A stretch of DNA of 64,000 nucleotides. Origin: Streptomyces sp. SCUT-3. Its GTDB lineage: Bacteria > Actinomycetota > Actinomycetes > Streptomycetales > Streptomycetaceae. The first letter of the stretch is position 1. The number at the start of each line of letters is the position of its first letter. The notes beneath the pieces were generated by a model, which made no database searches, was not told where the DNA came from, and worked only from the letters and a program-made list of their open reading frames with translations. This document shows positions 39,304-48,653 of the stretch, one piece after another. A program made the position numbers and the translations under genes. The stretch lies in NCBI RefSeq assembly GCF_014083985.1, contig NZ_CP046907.1, positions 938,501 through 1,002,500 of the forward strand. The letters run 5' to 3'.

Positions 39304-40668
39304 TTGAGCCTGTCCAGAAGGAGCCTTCTCGCCGGAGCCGGAGCCGCTGCGGGTGCCGCAGTCGCCACCGCGGCCGGCACGCCGTCCGCCTCCGCCGCGG
39401 CGGCCGGCACCGCGGACGCGACCGGCACCGCGGACGCGACCGGCACCGCGGACGCGACCGGTACCGCACACGCAGCCGGCCGGCCGGCGGGCGGCCGCCG
39501 GGTGCGCACCGGCTTCGAGGTCCTGGCCGCCGACGGCTACGCCCTCCTGGCGGGGCAGCGCGTCGGCATCGTCACCAACCCCACCGGCGTCACCGCCGGC
39601 CTGCGCCACGTCGTGGACGTGATGCACGCCGACGAACGCGTCAACCTGATCGCGGTGTTCGGCCCCGAGCACGGCTTCCGCGGCACCGCGCAGGCCGGCG
39701 GGTCGGAGGGCCGTTACGACGACCCGGCGACCGGCCTGCCGGTGTACGACACCTACCTCAAGAGCGGCCGGGCCCTCGCCGACGTCTTCACCGCCTCCGG
39801 CGTGGACACCGTCGCCTTCGACATCCAGGACGCCGGGGCCCGCTTCTACACCTACATCTGGACCCTCTTCGACTGCATGGTCGCCGCCGCCACGGCCGGC
39901 AAGCGCTTCGTCGTCCTGGACCGCCCCAATCCGATCACCGGCCGCGACGCCTCAGGCCCCGTGCTCGACCCGGCGTACGCCACCTTCGTCGGCCGCCGGC
40001 CGATCGCCCAGGCGCACGGCATGACCGTGGCCGAGCTCGCCCTGCTGTTCAACGCCGCCTTCGTGCCCGAGGCCGCCGGGCGGGCGGTGGACCTGGAGGT
40101 CGTGCGCACGGCGGGCTGGCGGCGCGGCGACTTCTTCGACGACACCGGGCTGCCCTGGGTGCCTCCCAGCCCCAACATGCCCACCCCCGACACCGCCCTG
40201 CTCTACCCGGGCACCTGCCTGTTCGAGGGCACCAGCCTCTCCGAGGGCCGCGGAACCACCCGGCCGTTCGAGCTGATCGGCGCGGAGGGCGCCGACGGCC
40301 GCTGGGCGGCCGCGCTCAACGAGGCCGGGCTGCCCGGCGTGCGCTTCCGCGAGGCGTACTTCACCCCCACCTTCTCCAAGTTCGCCGGGAAGACGGTCGG
40401 CGGGGTCCAGGTCCACCCGACCGACCGGGACGCCCTCGACGCGGTGCGCACCGGCATCGCGATGCTCGTCACCGCCAAGCGGCACGTCCCCGGTTTCGCC
40501 TGGCGCTCCGACAACTGGATCGACAAGCTCACCGGCTCCGACCGGGTGCGCCGGCAGATCGACGCGGGCGCGGGCACGGACGAGGTGGTCGGCGCCTGGC
40601 AGGAGGAACTGGACCGCTTCCGGGCCCTGCGCCGCGAGCACCTGCTCTACCCCGCCCCACGCCCCTGA
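39304..40668 (+). CDS. namZ: DUF1343 / exo-beta-N-acetylmuramidase (NamZ-type), Tat-exported
   Basis: 454 residues with a TTG start at 39304, GGAGG 6 nt upstream. A Tat-type signal peptide: SRRSLLAGAGAAAGAAVATA, then TPSASA. Three GTADAT repeats lie in the linker after it. The DUF1343 core has GQRVGIVTNPTGV near 83, VFGPEHGFRG near 118, AFDIQDAGARFYTYIWTL near 165, VLDRPNPITG near 205 and SLSEGRGTTRPFEL near 315. B. subtilis NamZ cuts MurNAc from the non-reducing ends of glycan chains; the fold is known there. The start is 89 bp after nagZ, so both belong to one salvage operon. Confidence 0.9.
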   Translation: MSLSRRSLLAGAGAAAGAAVATAAGTPSASAAAAGTADATGTADATGTADATGTAHAAGRPAGGRRVRTGFEVLAADGYALLAGQRVGIVTNPTGVTAGLRHVVDVMHADERVNLIAVFGPEHGFRGTAQAGGSEGRYDDPATGLPVYDTYLKSGRALADVFTASGVDTVAFDIQDAGARFYTYIWTLFDCMVAAATAGKRFVVLDRPNPITGRDASGPVLDPAYATFVGRRPIAQAHGMTVAELALLFNAAFVPEAAGRAVDLEVVRTAGWRRGDFFDDTGLPWVPPSPNMPTPDTALLYPGTCLFEGTSLSEGRGTTRPFELIGAEGADGRWAAALNEAGLPGVRFREAYFTPTFSKFAGKTVGGVQVHPTDRDALDAVRTGIAMLVTAKRHVPGFAWRSDNWIDKLTGSDRVRRQIDAGAGTDEVVGAWQEELDRFRALRREHLLYPAPRP

Positions 40669-40751
40669 ACCCGCCCGTCCCCTGCCCCTTGCCCGCACCA
40701 CCGGACACGCCCCTCCCCCGGAAGGGGCGGCCCGACGATGGAGGTTTCCGC

Positions 40752-42629
40752 ATGGGAGTCCCTGGAGTCCCGCGCCGCTCCGCCCGGCTGCTCCTACCGG
40801 TGATCGCCGTAGCGCTGCTCGCCGCCGGCCCGTGGGGCTCCCCCGCGGGCGCCGCACCCGCCGGTGACGGCCCCGCGCCCGCCGCGCCCACCGCCGCCGC
40901 CGCGACTTCCCCGGCCCTGTCCGGTGTCCCGGACGGCCCCGGCGGCCCGCCCGTCGTCGACGGCGGGGACCTGCGCTTCCCCCGCACCGCCCGCGTGCTG
41001 CGCACGGGCAGCCCCGCCGAGGCCGGGCTGCTGGCCGGCCCGGTCTCCCGGATCGGCCCCGACGTCGCCGCCGGCCTCGCGCCCTCCTCCGGGCGGCCGC
41101 TGTACGCGGGCGCGGTGGTGCTGGCCGCCCGGGACGGGGTGATCGTCGAGGAGAGCGCCGTCGGGCACGCCCTGCGCTACGCGGACTCCGCCCCCACCGA
41201 ACTGCCGGCGGACCAGCAGGTGGCCATGCGCACCGACAGCGTCTTCGACCTCGCCTCGGTCTCCAAGCTGTTCACCTCACTGGTCGCGGTGCGGCTGGCG
41301 CAGGACGGGCGGCTGGACCTGGACGCGCCGGTGGCCTCCCGCCTCCCCGCCTTCGCCGCGCAGGGCAAGGAGGACGTCACCGCCCGGCAGCTGCTCACCC
41401 ACACCTCCGGGCTGCCTGCCTGGCTGCCCCTGTGGCGGGACTGGCCCACGCCGCGGGAGCGCGTCGCCGCCGTGTACGCGGTGAAGCCGGTCGCCGCCCC
41501 CGGCGAGCGGTACCTCTACTCCGACCTGAACATGATCACCCTGGGCGAGCTCGCCGAGGAGGTGGCCGGGAAGCCGCTGGACACCCTGGTGGCCGACCTG
41601 GTCACCGGCCCGCTGGGCATGGAGGACACCGGATACAACCCTCCCGCCGCGAAGCTGCACCGGACCGTCGCCACCGAGTACCAGTCGGCGGCGACGACCG
41701 GCCGGGGCATGGTCCGCGGCAGCGTGCACGACGAGAACGCCTGGTCCCTGGGCGGGGTCGCGGGGCACGCCGGGGTGTTCTCCACCGCCCGCGACCTGGC
41801 GGTGCTGTGCCAGGCGCTGCTCAACGGCGGCGAGTACGGCGGGCGGCGCATCCTGTCCGAGGACTCGGTGCGGCTGCTGTTCACCGACTTCAACGGCGCG
41901 TTCCCGGCCGACGGGCACGGGCTGGGCTTCGAGCTCGAGCAGTGGTGGTACATGGACGCGATGTCCTCGCCCGTGACCGCCGGGCACACCGGCTACACCG
42001 GCACCTCGCTGGTGATCGACCCGCTCTCGCGCACCTTCGCGATCCTGCTGACCAACCGGGTGCACCCCAGCCGCGACTGGGGCGGCATCAACCCCGTGCG
42101 CCGGGCGGTCGCCCGAGACCTGGCTCTGGCCGTGCCCGTGCGGCCCGAACGCGGCCCCACCTCCTGGTACTCGGGCACCGGCCCGGACCGCGACGCCGTC
42201 CTCACCCTGCCCCTGGACGGCGGCGACGGCGGAACACCCGCCGGGCAGGGATCCGCCCTCGCCTTCTCCCTCTGGTACGACACGGCCCTGGACCGCGTGC
42301 CCGACACCGCCTCGGTGGAGTCGTCCGCCGACGGCGGGCGGACCTGGTCGCCGCTGCCGCTGTCCCTGCGCGCGGGCGGACACCGCTGGACGGACGACGA
42401 CGGCACACTGTCCGGCCCGGGCGGCCGCCGCTGGCTCGACGCACGGGCCGACCTGCCGGCCGGCACCACCCACGTCCGCTGGCGGTACGCCACCGACGGC
42501 CTCTACGAGGGCCGCGGGGTGTACGTCGACGCGGTGCGCGTGCACGGCGGAGGGCTGCACCTCGACGGGGAACGCCCGGCCGGCGCGGCCGCGTTCCGGC
42601 CCGACGGCTGGGCGCCGAGCACCGGCTGA
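40752..42629 (+). CDS. Serine-hydrolase (beta-lactamase fold), AmiE-like, secreted
   Basis: 625 residues from ATG 40752; GGAGG 7 nt upstream. A Sec signal peptide (LLLPVIAVALLAAGPWGSPA, then GAAPA) and an Ala/Pro linker lead into a class-C beta-lactamase-type domain: SxxK as ASVSKLF near 168, YxN as YSDLN near 254, and HTGYTG near 415 for the KTG-like box. The last 160 residues form a separate beta-rich domain (DTASVESSADGGRTWSPLPL). In B. subtilis the third gene of the amiE-nagZ-namZ set has this fold and removes peptide from MurNAc (AmiE). The order here, nagZ-namZ-amiE-like, and export signals on all three fit extracellular muropeptide salvage. The exact substrate is inferred. Confidence 0.85.
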   Translation: MGVPGVPRRSARLLLPVIAVALLAAGPWGSPAGAAPAGDGPAPAAPTAAAATSPALSGVPDGPGGPPVVDGGDLRFPRTARVLRTGSPAEAGLLAGPVSRIGPDVAAGLAPSSGRPLYAGAVVLAARDGVIVEESAVGHALRYADSAPTELPADQQVAMRTDSVFDLASVSKLFTSLVAVRLAQDGRLDLDAPVASRLPAFAAQGKEDVTARQLLTHTSGLPAWLPLWRDWPTPRERVAAVYAVKPVAAPGERYLYSDLNMITLGELAEEVAGKPLDTLVADLVTGPLGMEDTGYNPPAAKLHRTVATEYQSAATTGRGMVRGSVHDENAWSLGGVAGHAGVFSTARDLAVLCQALLNGGEYGGRRILSEDSVRLLFTDFNGAFPADGHGLGFELEQWWYMDAMSSPVTAGHTGYTGTSLVIDPLSRTFAILLTNRVHPSRDWGGINPVRRAVARDLALAVPVRPERGPTSWYSGTGPDRDAVLTLPLDGGDGGTPAGQGSALAFSLWYDTALDRVPDTASVESSADGGRTWSPLPLSLRAGGHRWTDDDGTLSGPGGRRWLDARADLPAGTTHVRWRYATDGLYEGRGVYVDAVRVHGGGLHLDGERPAGAAAFRPDGWAPSTG

Positions 42630-42725
42630 GGCCGGCCCGCCACCGGGCACACCCGGCCGGGCCCGGGACCTCCGGGGCCCCGCGGCCCTCGGGGCCCCGC
42701 GGCTCTCGAGGCCCCGCAGCTCCCG

Positions 42726-42779
42726 GGGTCCTGCGGCTCCCGGGGCGGCACGACGACCGCCCCGGGAGCCGCAGGACCC
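42726..42779. terminator. Long perfect hairpin after the salvage operon
   Basis: Perfect 23-bp arms (42726-42748 and 42757-42779) with an 8-nt loop between the convergent stops at 42629 and 42797. It probably serves both genes. Confidence 0.75.
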
Positions 42780-42796
42780 GGCAGGCCGCGCGGGGC

Positions 42797-43501
42797 TCAG
42801 CCGGCCAGCTTCGCCCTGACGGCCTTGACCAGCGCCGTCTCCTGCTCGGTGTTCAGGAAGGCGTCGCCGGTGGTGGAGGTGGCCACCAGGCTGATCCGAT
42901 CGCCGTCGCGGACGGCGAGGACGTCCTCGGCGCGCACGCGGGCGCCGCCGGCCCGGTCGGCCAGGCCGACGTGGTGCACGGTGGCGCCGTCGGCGGTGCT
43001 GGTGGTGCGGTACTCCACCACCAGGGTGCCGCCGCGGGCGTCCAGCGCCTCGGCGCAGCCGGTGAGCCAGCCGGCGATCTCCCGCTCGGCGCGGGCGGCG
43101 GAAGCCGCGTCCGGGTACTGCAGGGCGGCCTGGGCCGCCCGGGCGTCCAGGCCACGGAAGGCCCGCTGCTGCTGCTCAATGGCGCCGGTGGACGCCAGGC
43201 TGTTCTGCTGGCAGGCGAAGAGCGCCTGCTCCTCGCCGGGGTAGGTGGCCTCGGTCCGCCACTGGCCGAAGGCACCTTCGCCCTCCGGCAGTTCGGCGGC
43301 CTCGAGCAGCGTTCCGGCGAGAGGAGCGCCGGCAGTGGGGGTGCCGACGGTGTGGGGCGCGGTGGCGGGCGGGGCGGTGACGGCCTGCCCGCCGGTGGTG
43401 CGGTCGGCCGCCGCGGCGGGTGCCGCGACCGCGACGGCCGCGGCCAGGAGCGCGGCGCCGACGGCCGCGACGGCGGCCGTTCGGCGCATGGGGGGACGCA
43501 T
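42797..43501 (-). CDS. Secreted protein of unknown function
   Basis: 234 residues from ATG 43501 (MRPPMRRTAAVAAVG); GGAG about 10 nt upstream. A Sec signal peptide of about 30 residues ends in APAAAAD. The mature protein has two Cys (FACQQNSL near 107 and LTGCAEAL near 160) and a helix-strand arrangement with GTLVVEYRTTSTADGATVHH and VGLADRAGGARV. The pattern of a Cys pair bridging helix and sheet is seen in PknH-like extracellular sensor domains and in many streptomycete exported proteins. No partner gene is clear. Confidence 0.78.
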   Translation of the reverse strand: MRPPMRRTAAVAAVGAALLAAAVAVAAPAAAADRTTGGQAVTAPPATAPHTVGTPTAGAPLAGTLLEAAELPEGEGAFGQWRTEATYPGEEQALFACQQNSLASTGAIEQQQRAFRGLDARAAQAALQYPDAASAARAEREIAGWLTGCAEALDARGGTLVVEYRTTSTADGATVHHVGLADRAGGARVRAEDVLAVRDGDRISLVATSTTGDAFLNTEQETALVKAVRAKLAG

Positions 43502-43668
43502 GAAGGAGGATCTCCGTTCTCTTCGGGACGGGTGCGGCGGGGCGGGTGCGCACACGCCTGCGCGCGGCGCCCCGCCCTGCCGCATGCTCCCTCCTACAAG
43601 ATCACAGAACGGCCCCCGCCCGTCGGGCCGTCCGCGTTCCGGTCCTCCCGACCGCCCGGAGAACGCCA

Positions 43669-44961
43669 TCAGGAAGGAACGACAACTCCCTTTTCCGGAG
43701 GACTTGTTCGCACGGCGCCGCGTACGCGTTCCCGCATCCGCCGGGCCGCGTCCGTGCAGCGGTCCCCCAGCAGGAGCAGGAAGGCGGTGGGCAGGAACAC
43801 CGCGTCGCACACGATCGCGGCCAGCGACAGGAAGGGAATGCCGAGAACGACCGCGATCCCCAGGTGCTCGAGCATCATCACGGGGATGAGGACGTTCTTG
43901 ACCTTCCGGTTGAGCACCACGAACGGGAACGCCACCTGCAGGATCACCGTGCCGTAGGTCAGGGCGAGGACGACCACCATGTTCGCCGCGAGGAGCCCTG
44001 CCAGCCAGGGCCAGGGGGAGAACTCCGGCAGGTGCAGCGGGTAGTGCAGTGCGGTGCCGTCCTGCCAGCGAGAGCCCTGGATCTTGTACCAGCCGGCCGT
44101 GGCGTAGATGAGGCAGACCTGGACGGCGATCACCAGCATCGCGCAGTTGTGGAGCATCGCGGCGGTGTCGTCCAGCAGGGCGCGGGCCCGGTGGCGGGGG
44201 AAGCGGCGGCAGGCCAGCCACCACAGCCCGTGGACGGCCCACAACCCCCACAGCACGGCGTTCCAGCCCGTCGCGCTGAAGCCGAGCACCCACAGGAGCG
44301 CCAGGCCGACGGCCTGCCACATCAGGAAGCCCGCCCGGTCCCGTCCGGGGTCGTCCCCGAGACGCCGGCTGCGGCGTGCGTCCAGCGACCAGACCCGGGC
44401 GCAGCGGGTGAACACCAGGTAGATCACCATCACCTGCAGGATGTTGTCCCCGCCGTCGGTCACCTGGGTGTTGCGGTTGACCAGGGACAGCACCCCGACC
44501 ATGAGGAGGACCGAGGTGGCCCTGGTGCGCCAGCCGAGCATCAGCAGCACGGCCACGGCGACGGTCCCGTGGTAGACCAGTTCGAACCACCACCGCCCGC
44601 TCCACCAGGTGAGGACGGTGAAGCCGCCCGTCTCCGCGAGCAGGCGGCCGGCCATGTCCAGCGCCCACGGACTGCGGTCCCCGTACAGCACGCGGCGGTG
44701 GGGCCACTCGCGCACCAGGAAGGCCGCGACGACGAACCCGATCCCGATGCGGAAGGCAGCGGCCTGGTACGGGGCGTGGGTGCGGGAGGCGAAGGCCGCG
44801 AGGCGCGCCGCCCTGCCGGCGAGGCCCCTGGAGCCCCGCGCGGAGGAGGCGTGCTCCGCGGCGGGCGGTTCCCCGGGGCCGGGGACGGAGGCGGGGGAAG
44901 TCCCCGCAGGGGCCGAGGGTGCGGGTACGGCGGGTGTCGCCGCGGCACGTCCGATGTTCAC
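43669..44961 (-). CDS. HTTM-domain integral membrane protein
   Basis: 430 residues from GTG 44961 (MNIGRAAATPAV). After an N-terminal disordered Pro/Ala region, eight to ten helices follow, including AAFRIGIGFVVAAFLVREWP, LVYHGTVAVAVLLMLGWR, VMVIYLVFTRCARVWSLDAR and MLVIAVQVCLIYATAGWYKI. This is the HTTM (horizontally transferred transmembrane) domain, related to vitamin-K-dependent gamma-carboxylase. It lacks a luminal catalytic extension, so no carboxylation is claimed. It overlaps a tight unit with the DUF5819 gene upstream (1 bp between stop and start), a pairing conserved in Streptomyces. Confidence 0.85.
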   Translation of the reverse strand: MNIGRAAATPAVPAPSAPAGTSPASVPGPGEPPAAEHASSARGSRGLAGRAARLAAFASRTHAPYQAAAFRIGIGFVVAAFLVREWPHRRVLYGDRSPWALDMAGRLLAETGGFTVLTWWSGRWWFELVYHGTVAVAVLLMLGWRTRATSVLLMVGVLSLVNRNTQVTDGGDNILQVMVIYLVFTRCARVWSLDARRSRRLGDDPGRDRAGFLMWQAVGLALLWVLGFSATGWNAVLWGLWAVHGLWWLACRRFPRHRARALLDDTAAMLHNCAMLVIAVQVCLIYATAGWYKIQGSRWQDGTALHYPLHLPEFSPWPWLAGLLAANMVVVLALTYGTVILQVAFPFVVLNRKVKNVLIPVMMLEHLGIAVVLGIPFLSLAAIVCDAVFLPTAFLLLLGDRCTDAARRMRERVRGAVRTSPPEKGVVVPS

Positions 44962-44962
44962 T

Positions 44963-45625
44963 TCACAGTCCTCTGCAGTCCGCTTCGTCCACCTGCCACC
45001 AGGGCAGCGTCGCCCGGCGCGTCTTCTCCTCGGGGCCCTCCTTGCTCCAGGCGGGGTCCGGCACCGGGACAGCCCGCACGCGGAACTGGATGCCTGCGGG
45101 CCGGACACCACCCGTTCCGGCGCCGAGGCGCTGGAGCCCGATCCGCTTGAGGTACTCGGCGGAGAGCTCGCCGTTCGTCCCGACCGGTCTGCCGCTCTTC
45201 CCGTCGTGCGACTGGTAGTAGAAGTCCCAGGCGCGCCGGAGCATGTTCTGGTGAGCATGGCTGGGCAGCGGGTTGTGGTGGACGGCCGCGTCGTCCCGGG
45301 CCGTGAGGTTCACCCACGGTCCGATCCGCGGTTCGCCGCCGCTCCCGGCGGTGAGCAGCCGGGCTTCGATCACGTTCTTCTGCTGGAGCGGGTTCGGCGC
45401 GAACAGCTGCCAGTACTGGCCGAACTCGGGGTGGACGTAGCCGTTGATCTGCTTCTGGTACCTCGTCGTGAGCGCGTTGGCGGGTGCGATGCTCAGGAAG
45501 AGCATCGCGAAGTGCCACAGCGCGACTGCCAGCAGCACGGCGGCGATCGCGATCGACACGGCGAGGGAGCGGGGGGACCGTGCGGGTGCGACCACGCCGG
45601 TCCGGCTCTCGGTGGACTGTTCCAA
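44963..45625 (-). CDS. DUF5819 family membrane protein, partner of HTTM protein
   Basis: 220 residues using the TTG at 45625 with AGGAG 6 nt upstream; a longer start at 45691 is possible but has no ribosome site. One transmembrane helix near 22-45 (VSIAIAAVLLAVALWHFAML, FLSIAP) precedes an extracytoplasmic region typical of DUF5819: YVHPEFGQYWQLFAPNPLQ, then EARLLTAG and FRVRAVPVP. It lies directly before the HTTM gene with 1 bp between, so both are made together. HTTM/DUF5819 pairs appear in streptomycetes; role unknown. Confidence 0.82.
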   Translation of the reverse strand: MEQSTESRTGVVAPARSPRSLAVSIAIAAVLLAVALWHFAMLFLSIAPANALTTRYQKQINGYVHPEFGQYWQLFAPNPLQQKNVIEARLLTAGSGGEPRIGPWVNLTARDDAAVHHNPLPSHAHQNMLRRAWDFYYQSHDGKSGRPVGTNGELSAEYLKRIGLQRLGAGTGGVRPAGIQFRVRAVPVPDPAWSKEGPEEKTRRATLPWWQVDEADCRGL

Positions 45626-45761
45626 TGATGCTCCTGGTGCTCCGCGGCCATGGTGCCCGCCGCACGGAAGGGCGTGGGGCAGCGGCTGCATACTCGGCGC
45701 TTTTGATACCGTGACGCCGATTCATTTCTTCAGTTCTTCAATTCTTTGGCCCGCAGACTCT

Positions 45762-45803
45762 TCCGGCGGTCGACGCTCGCGTGCGAGCGTCGACCGCCGG
45801 AAA
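45762..45803. terminator. 20-bp-arm hairpin with an outer stem
   Basis: 45762-45781 pairs perfectly with 45784-45803 across a 2-nt loop; CAGAC and GTCTG form an outer stem. It lies 75 bp beyond the stop of the Asn-rich gene on the minus strand. Confidence 0.7.
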
Positions 45804-45877
45804 AGGTCTGACCATCAGTCCCCGACGCCCGGGAGAGGCGTCAGTGCAACATCGACCGCTGCGGGTGTTCCGTCTCC

Positions 45878-46453
<576 letters not shown>

Positions 46454-47340
46454 GTAACACGATCATGAGTTGGCCTTCTTGAGGCGTCTCCAGCAGATGA
46501 GGCTGCAGGCGAGGGAGACGAAGGCGTCGTGGAGCTCGGTGCGGCGTTCCCAGCGGACGGCGAGGCGCTTGAACTGGTGGAGGAGGGCGAAGGTCTGCTC
46601 GACGACGTAGCGGAGCTTGCCCAGGCCCTTGATGTTAGGCCTGCCCTTGCGGGAGATGACCGGCAGGATCCGGCGTTTGCGCAGTTCGCGGCGGTTGGGG
46701 TTGGAGTCGTAGCCCTTGTCTCCGAGGAGGGCCTCGGGGCGCCGGCGGGGTCGGCCCGGGCGGCCGGCGACGGGTGGGACTCCGTCGACCAGGGCGAGGG
46801 TCTGGGTGACGTCGTTGACGTTGGCCGCGGTGGTGATGACCTTGAGCGGGGTGCCGCGTCCGTCGCAGATCAGGTGGTGTTTGCTGCCCGTCTTCCGCCG
46901 GTCGACCGGCGACGGACCGGTGTCGGCTCCCCCTTTTTGGCGCGGACGTGGGAACCGTCGACGCATGCTCTGGACCAGTCCAGCTCGCCGGCCGCGTGCA
47001 GCCTGGCGAGCAGGACGCGGTGCAGTTGGTCGAAGACTCCGGCCTGTTGCCAGCGCTCGAGGCGCCGCCAGCAGGTCTGACCAGAGCCGAACCCCAGCTC
47101 AAGGGGGAGCAGTTGCCAGGCGATGTCGTTGTACAGGACGTAGAGGATGCCCTGCAGGCACAGCCGGTCCGGCACGGGCCGTGGACCGGGAGCCTTCTCG
47201 GGCCAGGGTGGCAGGAGCGGCTCGATCAGCGCCCACAGGTCATCGTCCACGATCCACGGCCGGGTAGTCACACCCTCTCGAACGGCCGAATCGTCACACC
47301 GGGCACGGCCTACCAGGGCAGTTCAACAAGATCGTGTTAC
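46454..47340 (-). mobile_element. IS5-family insertion sequence, about 887 bp
   Basis: Ends carry perfect 11-bp inverted repeats: GTAACACGATC (46454-46464) and GATCGTGTTAC (47330-47340). GAGCTC flanks it at 46448-46453 and 47341-47346, the target duplication. Because TGTTAC also precedes the left GAGCTC, a 12-bp direct repeat is visible and exact ends are ambiguous by 6 bp; the IR symmetry favours the ends given. It contains one two-frame DDE transposase. Confidence 0.88.
46463..47271 (-). CDS. IS5-family transposase, two frames with probable -1 frameshift
   Basis: The first frame starts at ATG 47271 (MTTRPWIVDDDLWALIEPLL) and reads to VDGSHVRAKKGEPTP; the second frame continues with RQKGGADTGPSPVDRRKTG. 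Changing by -1 at the AAAAAG run near 46937 joins them. DDE residues: Asp in CVDGSHVR, Asp in LLGDKGYDS and Glu in VVEQTFALLHQF, the last with the IS5-type helix RLAVRWERR. The stop lies within the left inverted repeat. Transposase cuts and pastes the element. In IS5/IS427-type elements such frame changes are common and set low transposase levels. Confidence 0.85.
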
Positions 47341-47367
47341 GAGCTCTACGCGAAGAGCCCGAAGCAT
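47341..47367 (-). pseudogene. First nine codons of the disrupted secreted-protein gene
   Basis: On the minus strand AAGGAGG (47375-47381) lies 7 nt before ATG 47367, which opens MLRALRVEL and reads straight into the IS. After excision the frame continues with the remainder at 45878-46453, so this is the original start with its ribosome site. Confidence 0.75.
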
Positions 47368-47632
47368 CGGACTGCCTCCTTGATGCACAGGGCCGACCGC
47401 GTGAACACCCGTGCTCGCGATCGGCGGATTTGGAAGATCTTGGCGATTTGCCGTGTGTCATCTTCCCGAGCGGGCGTTCCCGCACCGTGGCTCCGAGAGC
47501 CGGTCTCCTTCGTTCAGCCGCACGATCTCATCCGGACGACGGAAGGAGCCTCCTCCGAAAGGGACGGTGTCCCGGTCGGCGCGAATCCCGTGAGGGCCAA
47601 ATCTTTCGAAGGGCCGTCACCGTGCTCACGGA

Positions 47633-48436
47633 TCAGGCGAACTGGTCGTAGCCGAGGCGCACGACCATGACCGCGACCACCACCAGCAGCACCACCCGCA
47701 CGAAGCCGCTGCCGCGGGCCATCGTCATCCGAGCCCCGACGAGCGCTCCGGCCACGTTGAACAAGGACATGCCCAGGCCGAGCATCCACAGCACGTGCCC
47801 CTGCGCGGCGAAGACCAGAAGGGCGCCGAGGTTGGTGCCGACGTTGATCATCTTGACGGTGGACAGGGCCCGTATGAACTCCAGTCCCAGCAGGGTGGTG
47901 AAGGTGACGATCAGAAAGGTGCCGGTGCCCGGTCCGACGAGCCCGTCGTAGAAGCCGATGCCGGTGCCCGCCCCCAGGGTCAGCCACGCGGCACGGCGCC
48001 GCTGCGGGGCTCCGCGGTGGGCGTCCTCGCCCTCCTCGGCCGTGCGCGTCGTCCCGAACCCGGGTCGCAGCAGCACGAAGCAGGCCACCGCGACCAGGAG
48101 CACCAGGATCACCGGGCGCAGGAAGTCGGAGGACACGGCGGAGGCGACCAGCGCTCCGACGGCGGAGCCGGCCACGGCCGCGCCGCCGCCCACCACGACC
48201 ACCTCGGGCACGAGCGGGTGCTTGCGCCGGTAGGCCAGGGCCGCGGCCAGCGTGCCGAGAGTGGCGGCGAGTTTGTTGGTGCCGAGCACCGAGGCCACCG
48301 GCAGCGAGGAGCCGCCTATGAGCAGCGCGGGCAGCTGGAGCAGGCCTCCCCCTCCGACCACGGCGTCGATCCAGCCCGCCAGAGCGGCGACGGCCAGCAG
48401 CGCCAGGACAACTTCCCATTCCATGGATGCGGTCAT
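47633..48436 (-). CDS. TauE/SafE-family sulfite exporter-like permease
   Basis: 267 residues from ATG 48436. About seven to eight helices. The family motif is clear near the N-terminus: AALAGWIDAVVGGGGLLQLP, then ASVLGTNKLAATLGTLAAAL. A second half repeats it (TGIGFYDGLVGPGTGTFLIV, then TVKMINVGTNLGALLVF). It is a passive exporter of sulfoacetate, sulfite or other small anions. It is the last gene of the same-strand group that includes a TauD-type dioxygenase, so a link to sulfonate or small-acid release is possible but is inferred. Confidence 0.88.
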   Translation of the reverse strand: MTASMEWEVVLALLAVAALAGWIDAVVGGGGLLQLPALLIGGSSLPVASVLGTNKLAATLGTLAAALAYRRKHPLVPEVVVVGGGAAVAGSAVGALVASAVSSDFLRPVILVLLVAVACFVLLRPGFGTTRTAEEGEDAHRGAPQRRRAAWLTLGAGTGIGFYDGLVGPGTGTFLIVTFTTLLGLEFIRALSTVKMINVGTNLGALLVFAAQGHVLWMLGLGMSLFNVAGALVGARMTMARGSGFVRVVLLVVVAVMVVRLGYDQFA

Positions 48437-48653
48437 TCCCTCTGGGCTGGAGCGGCTGCTGCCGCCGGGGCCGTGCCGACAGCACGGCCGGACACGCGCA
48501 CAGCCGCCGGTCGAAGAACGGCGGACGCACCGTGGGGCACGTCCGCCCTCATTCTTCCGGCCCTCCAGCGCCCCTCAACGTCCTCGGCCGTGCGGCTTTG
48601 CGCCTGGCGGAAAGACGCCGGGGTCCCGTCGGGGGAGGAAACGCGCCGTCAGG

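Noticed and set aside
37418-39469. A 683-codon minus-strand frame opposite nagZ
   Set aside because: It is antisense to a clear GH3 gene and has no family features.
47368-47632. A gene in the gap right of the IS
   Set aside because: Short plus-strand frames have no family features; the gap is best read as the promoter region of the disrupted gene.
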